A stretch of DNA of 64,000 bases, taken from positions 1-64,000 of the forward strand of contig JAJYLQ010000017.1 in the NCBI GenBank assembly GCA_021787595.1. The letters are read 5' to 3'. Below are positions 24,862 through 34,377 of this stretch, piece by piece. This DNA comes from Chloroflexota bacterium. Its GTDB lineage: Bacteria > Chloroflexota > Anaerolineae > Anaerolineales > Villigracilaceae. The stretch's first letter is position 1; every line of letters starts with the position of its first letter. A program made the translations under genes and the position numbers. Below the pieces are notes generated by a model that was not told where the DNA came from, did not search any database, and saw only the letters and a list, made by a program, of their open reading frames with translations.

Positions 24862-25509
24862 TCATGGCACTGAAATTGTCACCGAGATAGGACAGAACAG
24901 TGTTTTGCCAGCTCGAAGCGACCAGTTCGATTTGTACGTCCCCGATGAGGCGGGAGCGGTCATGGTAACTTTAATCGAGGTCGAACTGCCGGGGGGAACA
25001 TCGGCACCTGTATCGTTTGATGAATAGGAAGCAAGATTTGTCCCTCCGGTAAAGACCAGATCAATATTCGAGTGCAGCCATTGCCGGGTGCCCGTATTCC
25101 GGACTGACCAGACAGTAACGAACCGCGTTCCGGCGTTTTCGGGGGCCCCATTCGCAGGAAATTGTCCCTGCAGAAGGCAATCAAAATCTGCAAAGCCGGA
25201 AACTATTCCTCCAGTACCCACGGCCGTGGGAGCAATGTATGTGGAAGCGAAAATGAAAGTCGCCGTTGGCAGGGGCGTACTGGAAGGCGTCTGGCTTGGG
25301 AACGGCGTGAATGTAGGCGTTAAAGTTGGCAATGTCCAAAGTGCCGTTTGAGTGGATGCCGCACCGGCCGTCAAGACCACAATCGTACTGACCGCGTTTG
25401 GATTGGTCGTTGGAATCGGCACAGGTGCAACGAGACTCGAAACATCACAACTCAATATGAAGAATGTGATGATCAACAACAAGGTTCCAATACGTCTGTG
25501 CAGATTCAT
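24862..25509 (-). CDS. Lipoprotein with NBR1-type Ig domain
   Basis: 215 aa. Lipoprotein signal with lipobox ILSC near residue 20, a Thr/Pro-rich stalk (about 45-95), and a C-terminal Ig-like domain related to the NBR1 four-tryptophan domain: FVTVWSVRNTGTRQW, VPPGSSTSIKVTMTAP, GTYKSNWSLR. Bacterial members are common in Chloroflexota; their partner is unknown. It follows the paralogue at 25540 by 30 nt, probably in one operon. Confidence 0.8.
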   Translation of the reverse strand: MNLHRRIGTLLLIITFFILSCDVSSLVAPVPIPTTNPNAVSTIVVLTAGAASTQTALWTLPTLTPTFTPFPSQTPSSTPLPTATFIFASTYIAPTAVGTGGIVSGFADFDCLLQGQFPANGAPENAGTRFVTVWSVRNTGTRQWLHSNIDLVFTGGTNLASYSSNDTGADVPPGSSTSIKVTMTAPASSGTYKSNWSLRAGKTLFCPISVTISVP

Positions 25510-25539
25510 CTTTGGCCTTCTGAAATGCTTGGGATTGAT

Positions 25540-26298
25540 TTATGGCGTCATGCCCGGGCGGATGACCTCGACATTGATCCATGGATGGCAGACCTTTTTC
25601 GATCCTTCGAGAATAAGCACCCAATAGTAGGTTATGTGAATCGGGTTTTTGCTGGCGAAGGAGGATGGCGCGGTGAGTTCCATTCCCAATGTTACAGTAT
25701 CGCCTGACTTAACTTGGGAAGCGAGCCCGGTGTTCAATCCGGCGGTTATGATCGGTAAGCTGGAGTCGGACGCAGCATCTGAGTCGATGCTCGCGCTGTA
25801 ATACTGCCATGGCGAGCCGGCCTCCCAGGATTTCGTGCCATCGTTTTGTATTGTCCAGCGAACATCCAGCTTGTCTCCTGTCTTCAAGATGGTTGCAGGT
25901 GAACTGTCTCTGGGTGCCTGTCCGACCACACTGCAATGATAATCCTGGCCGTTGGCAGGCGAGCTGTCGCCGCTGCTATAGCTTCCACCGCCGCCCGAAG
26001 AGGTTGTGTAAGGGGTTGGCGAGGGAATAATCACAGGTGTGAGGGTGGCAACCGGCGTCTCGGTTGGGATTTCAGTTGCAGTGGCCAGCGCCTGACCTGA
26101 CTGTGCTTCGACGGTCTGTGCGACGAACGTGCCAATGCTGTTCTGTGCCTGGACTGTCAGTGCAACGGATGTTTGAACCTGCGATTGGATTTGCTCCTGA
26201 CTTTGGGCCGGCGCACAGGCGGCGAGCATGGCCGCGACGACCAGCACAATCAAGATGGATTTTCGAAACGCTTGCAAAGTGGTTTGTTTTTTGACCAT
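25540..26298 (-). CDS. Lipoprotein with NBR1-type Ig domain (paralogue)
   Basis: 252 aa. Lipobox LAAC near residue 28, a Gln-rich helical stretch (about 33-75), a Gly/Ser linker, then an NBR1-like Ig domain: KLDVRWTIQNDGTKSWEAGS, VKSGDTVTLGMELTAPSS, ITYYWVLI. The same architecture as the next gene with a different spacer. Possibly both bind an extracellular partner through the Ig face. Good ribosome site (AAGGAGAATAAG) before ATG 26298; 25 nt after the kamA stop, so it may be read from the same transcript. Confidence 0.8.
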   Translation of the reverse strand: MVKKQTTLQAFRKSILIVLVVAAMLAACAPAQSQEQIQSQVQTSVALTVQAQNSIGTFVAQTVEAQSGQALATATEIPTETPVATLTPVIIPSPTPYTTSSGGGGSYSSGDSSPANGQDYHCSVVGQAPRDSSPATILKTGDKLDVRWTIQNDGTKSWEAGSPWQYYSASIDSDAASDSSLPIITAGLNTGLASQVKSGDTVTLGMELTAPSSFASKNPIHITYYWVLILEGSKKVCHPWINVEVIRPGMTP

Positions 26299-26323
26299 AT
26301 CTTATTCTCCTTGCTTGCTGAGG

Positions 26324-27670
<1,347 letters not shown>

Positions 27671-27800
27671 AGGATAATCCTCCGAATTTTAGATGGCAAA
27701 TGGAACTAAAGTGAAATGGACGCGAAAACCAGCCCGGACGGAGGATCGTGATCGGGCCGAAAGAAACCGGCAAAACGATTAAATACGTCAACCATCTTTA

Positions 27801-27881
27801 CAATACCTTCACCAATGCAGCATCGGGAGCGGCGAACGTGGGACAATTTGCCAAATTGTCCCACAAATGGCGAAGGTATTG
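27801..27881. promoter_or_regulatory. Nested inverted repeat between kamA and agmatinase
   Basis: The outer arms CAATACCTTC (27801-27810) and GAAGGTATTG (27872-27881) enclose a 12-bp perfect inner hairpin (GTGGGACAATTT / AAATTGTCCCAC, 3-nt loop, 27838-27864). It lies in the 319-nt divergent intergenic region. No T-run follows on either side, so it looks more like a regulator site or repeat than a terminator. Confidence 0.45.
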
Positions 27882-27989
27882 CCTTTAGTAATATTGTAAG
27901 TGGAAACAAAGGGCAGGTCAACCGCACTTTGAGAAAACGGATCAACCGCCCTTGCGTTATCGGGTAAAATCTGTAACAGGAAAAATCAT

Positions 27990-28892
27990 ATGACTGACCC
28001 CGCTGCAACTCACGGACTTTGGGGCGACCTCCACCGCCCGGACCTTTCTCCCGCCGAAGCAGATTTCTCGATCATCGGCATTCCGTTCGACGGGCTTGCC
28101 AGTGCGCGCAAGGGTGCCTCGCGCGGCCCGGAGCGGATCCGCTTCTGGTCGCAGCACATGACGCCATTCAGCGAAGACCGGACTCGGCTGAAAGGGATTC
28201 GGATTGCAGACCTCGGCGATATCAAGATCGAAAAACCGGAATCAGATTTCGACCTGGTTCGCCAAAAAGTGGCGATTCTGCCGAACGTGCCCATCCTGCT
28301 CGGCGGCGATCATTCTGTGACGATTCCAATTTTTCAAGGCCAGCGTGAACACTATAAAAATAAACATCTTGGCGTTTTGTGGATGGACGCGCACCCGGAC
28401 TTGTGTGATGAATTCAACGGCTCGAAATTTTCCCATGCCTGCGTCCTGCGCCGCGGACTCGAATCCGGAATCAAACCCGAAGATGTTTGCATGGTCGGCT
28501 TGCGTTCGTGGGAGGATCAGGAAATTGATTTGATCGAGAACGGCGGCTTGAATGTTTACACTGCCGCAGACGTGGCCGAGCGCGGCATGAAATCTGTTGC
28601 CGCGGATGTTCATAAAATATTATCGAAGTGCGACGCGGTTCATGTCTCATTGGATATTGATTGTCTCGACCCGGCGTTTGCTCCCGGTACCGGGATCCCC
28701 GATTCGGGCGGGCTGACTTCGCGCGAAGTCATCATGTTGATCCAATCGCTTCAAGGTTTGCCGTTGGTCGGCCTGGATATCGTCGAAGTTGCGCCGCCGC
28801 TCGATGAATCCGAAGCGACAGTCTTTGCCGCGCTCAAAATCATCATGGAATTCATCGCCGTGATTGCACGCGAGAAACAATCAAGCAGATGA
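27990..28892 (+). CDS. speB: Agmatinase / ureohydrolase family
   Basis: 300 aa binuclear manganese hydrolase. Metal ligands are visible as His in LGGDHSVT, DAHPDL (Asp, His, Asp) and SLDIDCLDP (two Asp). The loop PGTGIPDSGG is typical of agmatinase rather than arginase, so the likely reaction is agmatine to putrescine and urea, but guanidinobutyrase or another ureohydrolase cannot be excluded. ATG 27990 follows AGGAAAAATCAT. Divergent from kamA, suggesting shared amino-acid or polyamine control. Confidence 0.85.
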   Translation: MTDPAATHGLWGDLHRPDLSPAEADFSIIGIPFDGLASARKGASRGPERIRFWSQHMTPFSEDRTRLKGIRIADLGDIKIEKPESDFDLVRQKVAILPNVPILLGGDHSVTIPIFQGQREHYKNKHLGVLWMDAHPDLCDEFNGSKFSHACVLRRGLESGIKPEDVCMVGLRSWEDQEIDLIENGGLNVYTAADVAERGMKSVAADVHKILSKCDAVHVSLDIDCLDPAFAPGTGIPDSGGLTSREVIMLIQSLQGLPLVGLDIVEVAPPLDESEATVFAALKIIMEFIAVIAREKQSSR

Positions 28893-28893
28893 C

Positions 28894-29184
28894 ATGGGCA
28901 TTGAACTCAACAAGGTGAACGTTGTTCACAATGTCAAACAAAAACGGTTTGAGATCCGAGTCAATTCTTATCTCGCGGAATTGAATTATGTTTTGCAAGG
29001 TCATACGATCCTCTTTACCCACACTTACGTTCCGCCCGCGCTGGAAGGTCAGGGCATTGGGAGCAAATTGGCGCAAGCCGCGCTGACATACGCACAGGAA
29101 AAATCGCTCAAAGTGAGAACTCTGTGCTGGTTCGTTGATGGTTACATCAAGCAGCATCCAGAGTTTCAGGGATTGACCAAATAG
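28894..29184 (+). CDS. GNAT-type acetyltransferase, YidJ-like
   Basis: 96 aa minimal GNAT fold: AELNYVLQGHTILFTHTYVP, then the acetyl-CoA loop EGQGIGSKLA and a CWFVDGYIKQHPEF ending. This matches the small acetyltransferase group often called Acetyltransf_CG. Substrate unknown. The ATG lies 1 nt after the agmatinase stop, so the two are co-transcribed. Its last 12 codons and stop are duplicated at 30000, beyond the MNT-HEPN pair. Confidence 0.82.
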   Translation: MGIELNKVNVVHNVKQKRFEIRVNSYLAELNYVLQGHTILFTHTYVPPALEGQGIGSKLAQAALTYAQEKSLKVRTLCWFVDGYIKQHPEFQGLTK

Positions 29185-29231
29185 CCGGGATTGTAGTTGC
29201 AAGCATGAAAGAAAAACGGTAATATAAAGAC

Positions 29232-29552
29232 ATGCCGAAGGAAATCAAAAGCCTCCTGGAGAAATTGAAATCGGGACTCAAGCAGATTTACGGCGAACAG
29301 TTCAGGGAAGCATATCTGTTTGGCTCTTATGCGCGCGGCGATTATGATTCCGACTCTGATATTGACGTTCTAATCGTGCTCTCTGACTTCGAGAAATACG
29401 GCGCGGAATTAAAACGAACCAGTGAATTGATTAGCAATTTGTCACTCAATTACGGAACAACCATAAGTGTTATATTTGTTCGCCAGCGTGAATGGCAAAC
29501 GGATAAGCTGCCTCTCTTGCTCAATATTCATGCTGAGGGTGTCGCGGTATGA
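29232..29552 (+). CDS. MNT-type nucleotidyltransferase (antitoxin)
   Basis: 106 aa minimal nucleotidyltransferase. The motif GSYARGDYDSDSDIDVLIVL supplies GS and the DxD pair. In studied MNT-HEPN systems this partner AMPylates the HEPN toxin and thereby silences it; that is inferred by family. The stop overlaps the HEPN start (ATGA). AT-richer than the agmatinase operon. Confidence 0.87.
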   Translation: MPKEIKSLLEKLKSGLKQIYGEQFREAYLFGSYARGDYDSDSDIDVLIVLSDFEKYGAELKRTSELISNLSLNYGTTISVIFVRQREWQTDKLPLLLNIHAEGVAV

Positions 29553-29929
29553 AGGAAAACGCTCAATTTCTTTTGGAAAAAGCGGACAGCGCAATTGGCG
29601 CTGCTGAAAGTTTGTTGCGAGACGGATATCGAGATTTTTCTGCCGGACGCGCATACTATGCCATGTTTTACGCGGCTGAAGCACTTCTGGCAGAAAAAGA
29701 ACTGGTTTTCAAAAAGCACGTGGGAGTGCATCGGGCATTTTCCGAGCATTTCATCAAGACCGGACTCTTCGAACAAAAATATTATCAATGGCTTGTTGCT
29801 TTGTTCAACAGCCGCCTTGTGGGGGATTACGCCATTCGAACTGAATTTGAAAACGAAGAAGTAAAGGAATGGATCAATGAGGCACGCGAGTTTTTGGACA
29901 AGGTGCGGGATTATCTCACAAACTCATAA
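29549..29929 (+). CDS. HEPN-domain protein (toxin partner)
   Basis: 126 aa helical protein: FLLEKADSAIGAAESLLRDG, SAGRAYYAMFYAAEALL, KKHVGVHRAFSEHFIKTG, LVGDYAIRTEF. This is the HEPN type found next to minimal nucleotidyltransferases. The RNase motif (R-x4-6-H) is not clear cut, so activity is uncertain. It forms a pair with the gene before it, and both lie between two copies of the GNAT gene's 3' end. Confidence 0.87.
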   Translation: MKENAQFLLEKADSAIGAAESLLRDGYRDFSAGRAYYAMFYAAEALLAEKELVFKKHVGVHRAFSEHFIKTGLFEQKYYQWLVALFNSRLVGDYAIRTEFENEEVKEWINEAREFLDKVRDYLTNS

Positions 29930-29999
29930 TCTACATGCTGGACTTCCGAAGTCTTCACGAAGCATGCCGGATGCGCATGACCTCGGAGGTCTCGTGCAG

Positions 30000-30041
30000 C
30001 ATCAAGCGGCATCCGGAGTTTCAGGGATTGACCAAATAGCC
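30000..30041 (+). pseudogene. Displaced 3' end of the GNAT gene
   Basis: 42 nt with two mismatches to 29145-29186. It encodes IKRHPEFQGLTK and TAG, against IKQHPEFQGLTK at the intact gene end. It lies 70 nt after the HEPN stop, so the MNT-HEPN pair sits exactly between two copies of the tail of the upstream gene. Confidence 0.85.
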
Positions 30042-30058
30042 AAGTTACAAAAATCGAG

Positions 30059-30086
30059 TTGACACAACAAGAAAAACGTATACAAT
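30059..30086 (+). promoter_or_regulatory. Sigma70-like promoter facing the DUF3800 gene end
   Basis: TTGACA (30059-30064), 16-nt spacer, TACAAT (30081-30086). No plus-strand gene follows; the transcript would run antisense into the 3' end of the DUF3800 gene, through a hairpin CACTTGTAAGTG and an 11-bp stem (30119-30129 with 30165-30175). Confidence 0.45.
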
Positions 30087-30158
30087 AAAGGCAGGTAAAG
30101 TCAGTCACTTGTAAGTGAAAGCCGGCTCCACGCCGTGCGCTCGGTATTCGGGCCTAGC

Positions 30159-30971
30159 TTACAAGGGGCTGGCTTTCTCGATTTCAAAGGGGTTGTCGCG
30201 GGTGTACCAATTATGTGGATAATTCCTAATGTCATATAAGTCGATCAACAGACTTACCTTCTCTTCAATGAATTTGAAGAAACGCATTTCTCTTTTTACA
30301 AAGGCTCGATAAACTGCCCAATTCATGTAATCGACAACCTGCAAACATGGCTCACCAATAGGCGTTTGTGGCATGACAAGAAAACCGGTTTCCACTTTGG
30401 TTGCCCATCGTGCCTCAAAGGTTTTTATTCCTCGCAAAATAGCTTGTTCCAAGTTTGCCTGACGAGTCTTTGAACCCCTTTGAGAAAAATAGACATAGTT
30501 TTGTCTATGGCGGTGTAATACATTTGTAAATAATCGACTAACGAGATGATCATAAAATTTGGCTTCTCGAGAGCCAAACGAATTTCGAAAAACTCGCTCG
30601 ATTTTGCGCGCCATAACAAATTGTGCTTTGAAGTCCAATTTGGCGAGAGTTTGATAGACCAGATAGCGAACTTCCGCCGCGTCGTCTTTTGCATGAAAAG
30701 CGCGGTTGGTTTTCCAAATGGATGGGATTGATTGCAGATACTTATCTTCCAATACTTGTTGGCGGAGCTCGGCTAATGCTTTGCGTATTGGAATTGGATT
30801 GACAGTTTCAATGAAGCCAATTCCAAGAAGAGGCGAGCAACCTTTTACTCCAGCGATTAGATTCCCATGTGCATCATAAAATACTGGATCACCCGTCTCG
30901 TCGACAAAGTACCAATGTTCACCCTCAATTGGCTTTTTCATATTTTCATTATATCTTGTATTCAGTATCAT
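30159..30971 (-). CDS. DUF3800-domain protein
   Basis: 270 aa. The DUF3800 pattern is clear: YFVDETGDP at the start (acidic residue of an RNase-H-like fold), RAFHAKDD, and near the end LQVVDYMNWAVYRAF. The family is predicted to be a nuclease-like fold and is frequent near mobile and defence genes; function not established. Start ATG 30971 has GTGAGAGATAA upstream; ATG 30941 is an alternative. AT-rich, next to the MNT-HEPN cassette, divergent from recG. Confidence 0.8.
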   Translation of the reverse strand: MILNTRYNENMKKPIEGEHWYFVDETGDPVFYDAHGNLIAGVKGCSPLLGIGFIETVNPIPIRKALAELRQQVLEDKYLQSIPSIWKTNRAFHAKDDAAEVRYLVYQTLAKLDFKAQFVMARKIERVFRNSFGSREAKFYDHLVSRLFTNVLHRHRQNYVYFSQRGSKTRQANLEQAILRGIKTFEARWATKVETGFLVMPQTPIGEPCLQVVDYMNWAVYRAFVKREMRFFKFIEEKVSLLIDLYDIRNYPHNWYTRDNPFEIEKASPL

Positions 30972-30998
30972 TTATCTCTCACATGATAAAATAACCTC

Positions 30999-33521
30999 AT
31001 GCAGCCCTCATTAGAAAAGCTTCGAAAATTTTTCCGTCTCGAACACGAGAACGGATACAGCAATAACGCCATCATCGGCGGCTTGGCAAAAATGCTCGAC
31101 TTCTGGGAAGGCGAGGCGCGCGCCGACCGCATCAGTGAGGAAGTGATCCAGGCCGTCGTGCAGCGACTCCGCTCGTATGACGGACTCAGCCCGCAATCCC
31201 GCGCCGACGCGTTGAAAGGTTTGTGGAAACGCGTCGGCGAAACGTATCCCGAAGCCGCGCAAAGGCCGCAGCATAGGCCGCGTCCACAAGCGGCCGAATC
31301 CGCGCCCACACAGCCGCGCCAGCAATCGAGTCGCCCTCCGCAATCGCTGCCGCCACAACGTCCCGCGCCTCCGCCGCGTTCCGAATCCGTTCCCGGCGCA
31401 AAGACAAGTCAGACTCCCGCCGCGCTCGACGCGCCGCTGACCGTCCTTCAGGGCGTTGGCCCAAAGCACGCCCAAACGCTCGAAGGCCTCGGCATGAAGA
31501 CGCTCGGCGACATGCTCTATTATTTCCCGCGCCGCTACGAAGATTATTCGCAGCTCAAGCCCATCAAAAGTTTGTGGTACGGCGAGCAGGTGACTGTGAT
31601 CGGCACGATCCAATCCGTGCACACGCGTCCCATTCGCAGCGGCTCGGCGACGATCGTCGAAGCGATTCTCGGTGATGGCACCGGTTCATTGCGACTCTCG
31701 TGGTTCAACCAGCCGTGGATGGCGAACCGACTCAAAGAAGGCCAACAAATTTCCGTTTCGGGAAAAGTGGATCAATATCTTGGCCGCCTCGTCATGAACC
31801 AGCCCGATTGGGAATCGGTGGACATCGAGCATCTGCACACCAATCGCATCGTGCCCATTTATCCGCTGACGGCTAAGATTACGCAGAAGTGGCTGCGCAA
31901 CTTGATGAATCAAGTTGTCGCGTATTGGGCGCCTGCGGTGGTTGATTCATTGCCCGAGTCGACGCGCAAAGATGCGCGTTTGATGCCATTGGGGCAAGCC
32001 TTATTGCAAGTTCATTTTCCCGATACGCAAGATTTATTGAAGATTGCGCGCGAACGTCTAGCCTTCGATGAAATTTTCTTTTTGCAGATGGGCGTACTGC
32101 GGCAAAAGCGCGATTGGAAACAGGTCGAGGCGCGCCGCTTCCCGGTCCCGGACGATTGGCTGGCTGCGCGTTTAAACGGCCTTCCATTTACGCTGACAAA
32201 TGCCCAGCAACGCGCGGTTACAGACATTCGCGCCGATCTGGATTCAGGCAAGCCCATGAATCGACTCTTGCAAGGCGACGTCGGTTCAGGAAAAACAGTT
32301 GTCGCGGCGTTGGCTGCTGCGATGATTACAGCGAAGAACGCGCAGGTTGCCGTCATGGCTCCGACTGGAATCCTGGCTGAACAACATTATCGAAACTTTG
32401 TCAACCTGCTTGTGACCCCCTCACCCCCATCCCCTCTCCCGATATCGGGAGAGGGGCGCAGGGGTGAGGGCGAGATTCGCTTATTAGTCGGTGACACGCC
32501 CGAAGCCGAGAAAGAAGCGATCCGCAATGGCCTCGCGGATGGCTCGATCAAAATTGTCATCGGGACTCACGCAGTCATCGAAGGCCCTGTTCAATTCAAA
32601 GATTTGCAACTGGTTGTGATTGATGAACAGCATCGTTTCGGTGTCGAGCAGCGCGCGGAACTTCGTTCAAAAGGAACCAATCCGCATTTGCTGGTGATGA
32701 CCGCCACACCGATTCCGCGCTCGCTGGCATTGACGATTTACGGCGATCTCGATTTGTCCGTGATGGATGAAATGCCCGCGGGCCGCCAGCCGATCAACAC
32801 GCACGTGCTTCGTCCGCAGGAACGCGAGCGCGCCTACACATTGATCCGCGGCCAGATTCGGGATGGACGGCAGGCTTTCATCATTTATCCGCTGATCGAA
32901 GAGAGCGAAAAGATGGAAGACCTGCGCGCCGCGGTGGATGATTACGAAGTTTTGTCAAAGGAAATCTTCCCCGACCTGAAACTGGGACTCTTGCATGGCC
33001 GCATGAAGCCCGACGAAAAAGACGAGACCATGCTCAAATTCCGCGATCAGCAATATGATATTCTGGTTTCGACCACCGTCGTCGAAGTGGGCGTGGATGT
33101 GCCGAATGCGACGGTCATGTTGATCGAAGGGGCGGATCGATTCGGCCTGGCACAATTGCATCAATTGCGCGGCCGCGTCGGACGCGGTTCGGCGCAGTCC
33201 TATTGTCTGCTGATCCCAACGCACGAAGATGATGCGGAGAATGAACGCCTGCAGGCCATGGCTGAATCCAATGACGGCTTCGTGCTGGCTGAACGTGATT
33301 TGCAGCAGCGCGGCCCCGGCGAATTCCTCGGCACGCGGCAATCGGGATACGCGTCCGGCCTGCGCATGGCAAGCCTGACGGATGTGGCGTTGATCGAGAA
33401 GGCGCGCACACAGGCCCAGAAATTATTTGAAGATGATTCCGATTTGCAAAAACCCGAACATGCTTTGCTGGCAGAATCCCTGCAAAGATTCTGGGGCGAG
33501 GGCAAGGGCGATGTTTCATGA
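30999..33521 (+). CDS. recG: ATP-dependent DNA helicase RecG
   Basis: 840 aa, about 150 longer than E. coli RecG. Residues 1-145 are an extension (helical part, then Pro/Gln-rich linker). The wedge domain starts near 150 (LTVLQGVGPKHAQTLEGLG). Helicase motifs: Walker A GDVGSGKT near 425, DEQHRFG, TATPIPRSLAL and the C-terminal QLRGRVGRG. RecG remodels stalled forks and Holliday junctions. A family 1 repeat lies in frame near residues 474-491, encoding TPSPPSPLPISGEGRRGEGE between helicase motifs Ia and Ib; a surface loop must tolerate it. A TAAAAT box ends 6 nt before the ATG, hinting at a leaderless transcript. Confidence 0.93.
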   Translation: MQPSLEKLRKFFRLEHENGYSNNAIIGGLAKMLDFWEGEARADRISEEVIQAVVQRLRSYDGLSPQSRADALKGLWKRVGETYPEAAQRPQHRPRPQAAESAPTQPRQQSSRPPQSLPPQRPAPPPRSESVPGAKTSQTPAALDAPLTVLQGVGPKHAQTLEGLGMKTLGDMLYYFPRRYEDYSQLKPIKSLWYGEQVTVIGTIQSVHTRPIRSGSATIVEAILGDGTGSLRLSWFNQPWMANRLKEGQQISVSGKVDQYLGRLVMNQPDWESVDIEHLHTNRIVPIYPLTAKITQKWLRNLMNQVVAYWAPAVVDSLPESTRKDARLMPLGQALLQVHFPDTQDLLKIARERLAFDEIFFLQMGVLRQKRDWKQVEARRFPVPDDWLAARLNGLPFTLTNAQQRAVTDIRADLDSGKPMNRLLQGDVGSGKTVVAALAAAMITAKNAQVAVMAPTGILAEQHYRNFVNLLVTPSPPSPLPISGEGRRGEGEIRLLVGDTPEAEKEAIRNGLADGSIKIVIGTHAVIEGPVQFKDLQLVVIDEQHRFGVEQRAELRSKGTNPHLLVMTATPIPRSLALTIYGDLDLSVMDEMPAGRQPINTHVLRPQERERAYTLIRGQIRDGRQAFIIYPLIEESEKMEDLRAAVDDYEVLSKEIFPDLKLGLLHGRMKPDEKDETMLKFRDQQYDILVSTTVVEVGVDVPNATVMLIEGADRFGLAQLHQLRGRVGRGSAQSYCLLIPTHEDDAENERLQAMAESNDGFVLAERDLQQRGPGEFLGTRQSGYASGLRMASLTDVALIEKARTQAQKLFEDDSDLQKPEHALLAESLQRFWGEGKGDVS
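32418..32470. repeat. Family 1 palindrome inside recG, in frame
   Basis: CCCTCACCCCC at one end and GGGGTGAGGG at the other enclose a hairpin CCCCTCTCCCGATATCGGGAG. It is related to the repeats at 4834, 6163 and 22358. The insertion keeps the frame and adds about 18 residues between conserved helicase motifs. Confidence 0.75.
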
Positions 33522-33525
33522 TTTT

Positions 33526-33584
33526 GTAGGGGCACGGCGAGACGATCATTCGTCGAAACCTCAAGACTTTCCGCTGCGCCCCTG
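33526..33584. repeat. Family 3 palindromic repeat
   Basis: GTAGGGGCACGGCG at the left pairs imperfectly with CGCTGCGCCCCTGC at the right. Related copies are at 55122-55182 and 48501-48528. It lies between recG and coaD. Confidence 0.55.
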
Positions 33585-33598
33585 CACATGGAGAATGC

Positions 33599-34117
33599 AT
33601 GGTTAGAGCTTTATTTCCCGGCACGTTCGACCCCATCCATTACGGCCATATTGATATTGCCGCGCGCGCCGCGCGCCTGTTCGATGAAGTGGTGATGGCT
33701 GTCTACGACAAGCCGCTCAAGAGTCTGATGTTCGATCCCGATGAACGCATGGCGCTGGTCACGGAGGCGGTGAAGGATAATCCGAAGATCAAAGTCATGG
33801 GATACAGCGGCCTGACGATTGAATTTGCCCGCCAGGTCAACGCGCAGGTCATCGTCCGCGGTCTGCGCGTCTTCTCGGACTTCGAGTTCGAGTTCCGCAT
33901 GGCGCTGGCGAATCAGCGCCTGGCGACCGACATCGAGACGATTGCGCTGATCACCGCAGAACAACATACCTTTCTCTCCTCCAGCACGGTGCGGGAGATC
34001 GCCATGTTGAACGGCGACGTGTCGAGTATGGTCCCGCCGCACGTGGAAAAGGCGCTGAAGGCAAAGGTCAGCGATTTGGGAGATGGACATTCCCCTCCTA
34101 ACGCACTGCGAGATTGA
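33599..34117 (+). CDS. coaD: Phosphopantetheine adenylyltransferase
   Basis: 172 aa. Fourth step of coenzyme A synthesis from pantothenate: transfers AMP to 4'-phosphopantetheine. The nucleotidyl-transferase motif is FPGTFDPIHYGHIDIA (T/HxGH) and the ATP-binding C-terminal motif is LSSSTVREIA. VIVRGLRVFSDFEFEF is also typical. Length is normal, with about 12 extra C-terminal residues. Downstream of recG across a short repeat. Confidence 0.94.
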   Translation: MVRALFPGTFDPIHYGHIDIAARAARLFDEVVMAVYDKPLKSLMFDPDERMALVTEAVKDNPKIKVMGYSGLTIEFARQVNAQVIVRGLRVFSDFEFEFRMALANQRLATDIETIALITAEQHTFLSSSTVREIAMLNGDVSSMVPPHVEKALKAKVSDLGDGHSPPNALRD

Positions 34118-34139
34118 TATATACTTTGCTTGGACCCAA

Positions 34140-34275
34140 ATTGCGGTTTTCTGCCGCCCGGCTCGCGGAGATAAATCTCCTGCTCGACACATGGAAGTCC
34201 CTGCGGACTGGAGCTCAATCAGTCGGTTTTAGCCGACTTTCATGGACTGAGGCAGGATTTCAATCCGCCGAAACC
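34140..34275. repeat. Cluster of short perfect hairpins
   Basis: Between coaD and the coiled-coil gene lie several mini-palindromes in a row: GGAGATAAATCTCC, AGTCCCTGCGGACT, AGTCGGTTTTAGCCGACT and GGATTTCAATCC. Such arrays are common intergenic repeats. No coding capacity. A TATAAT at 34313-34318 after the cluster may serve the next gene. Confidence 0.45.
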
Positions 34276-34377
34276 CGTTGAACAAAAACGCAATTTGTGG
34301 CCGCATGAGGTATATAATGAGTTATTGCCGCTGCCGATGGTTGCGCGGAAAATCCGCTGTAGCACGCGGAGGAAGCT

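Noticed and set aside
30090..30180. Known small RNA such as SRP RNA, 6S or tmRNA
   Set aside because: None of the conserved sequence motifs of these RNAs could be found, and the 3' half overlaps the DUF3800 coding end.
28894..30971. Complete described defence system made of GNAT, MNT, HEPN and DUF3800
   Set aside because: The GNAT gene belongs to the agmatinase operon by a 1-nt gap, MNT-HEPN is a cassette between tail duplicates, and DUF3800 is transcribed in the opposite direction; a joint function is not supported by the sequence.
34140..34275. CRISPR array
   Set aside because: The palindromes are all different and not evenly spaced; there is no repeated unit with unique spacers, and no cas gene is in the window.
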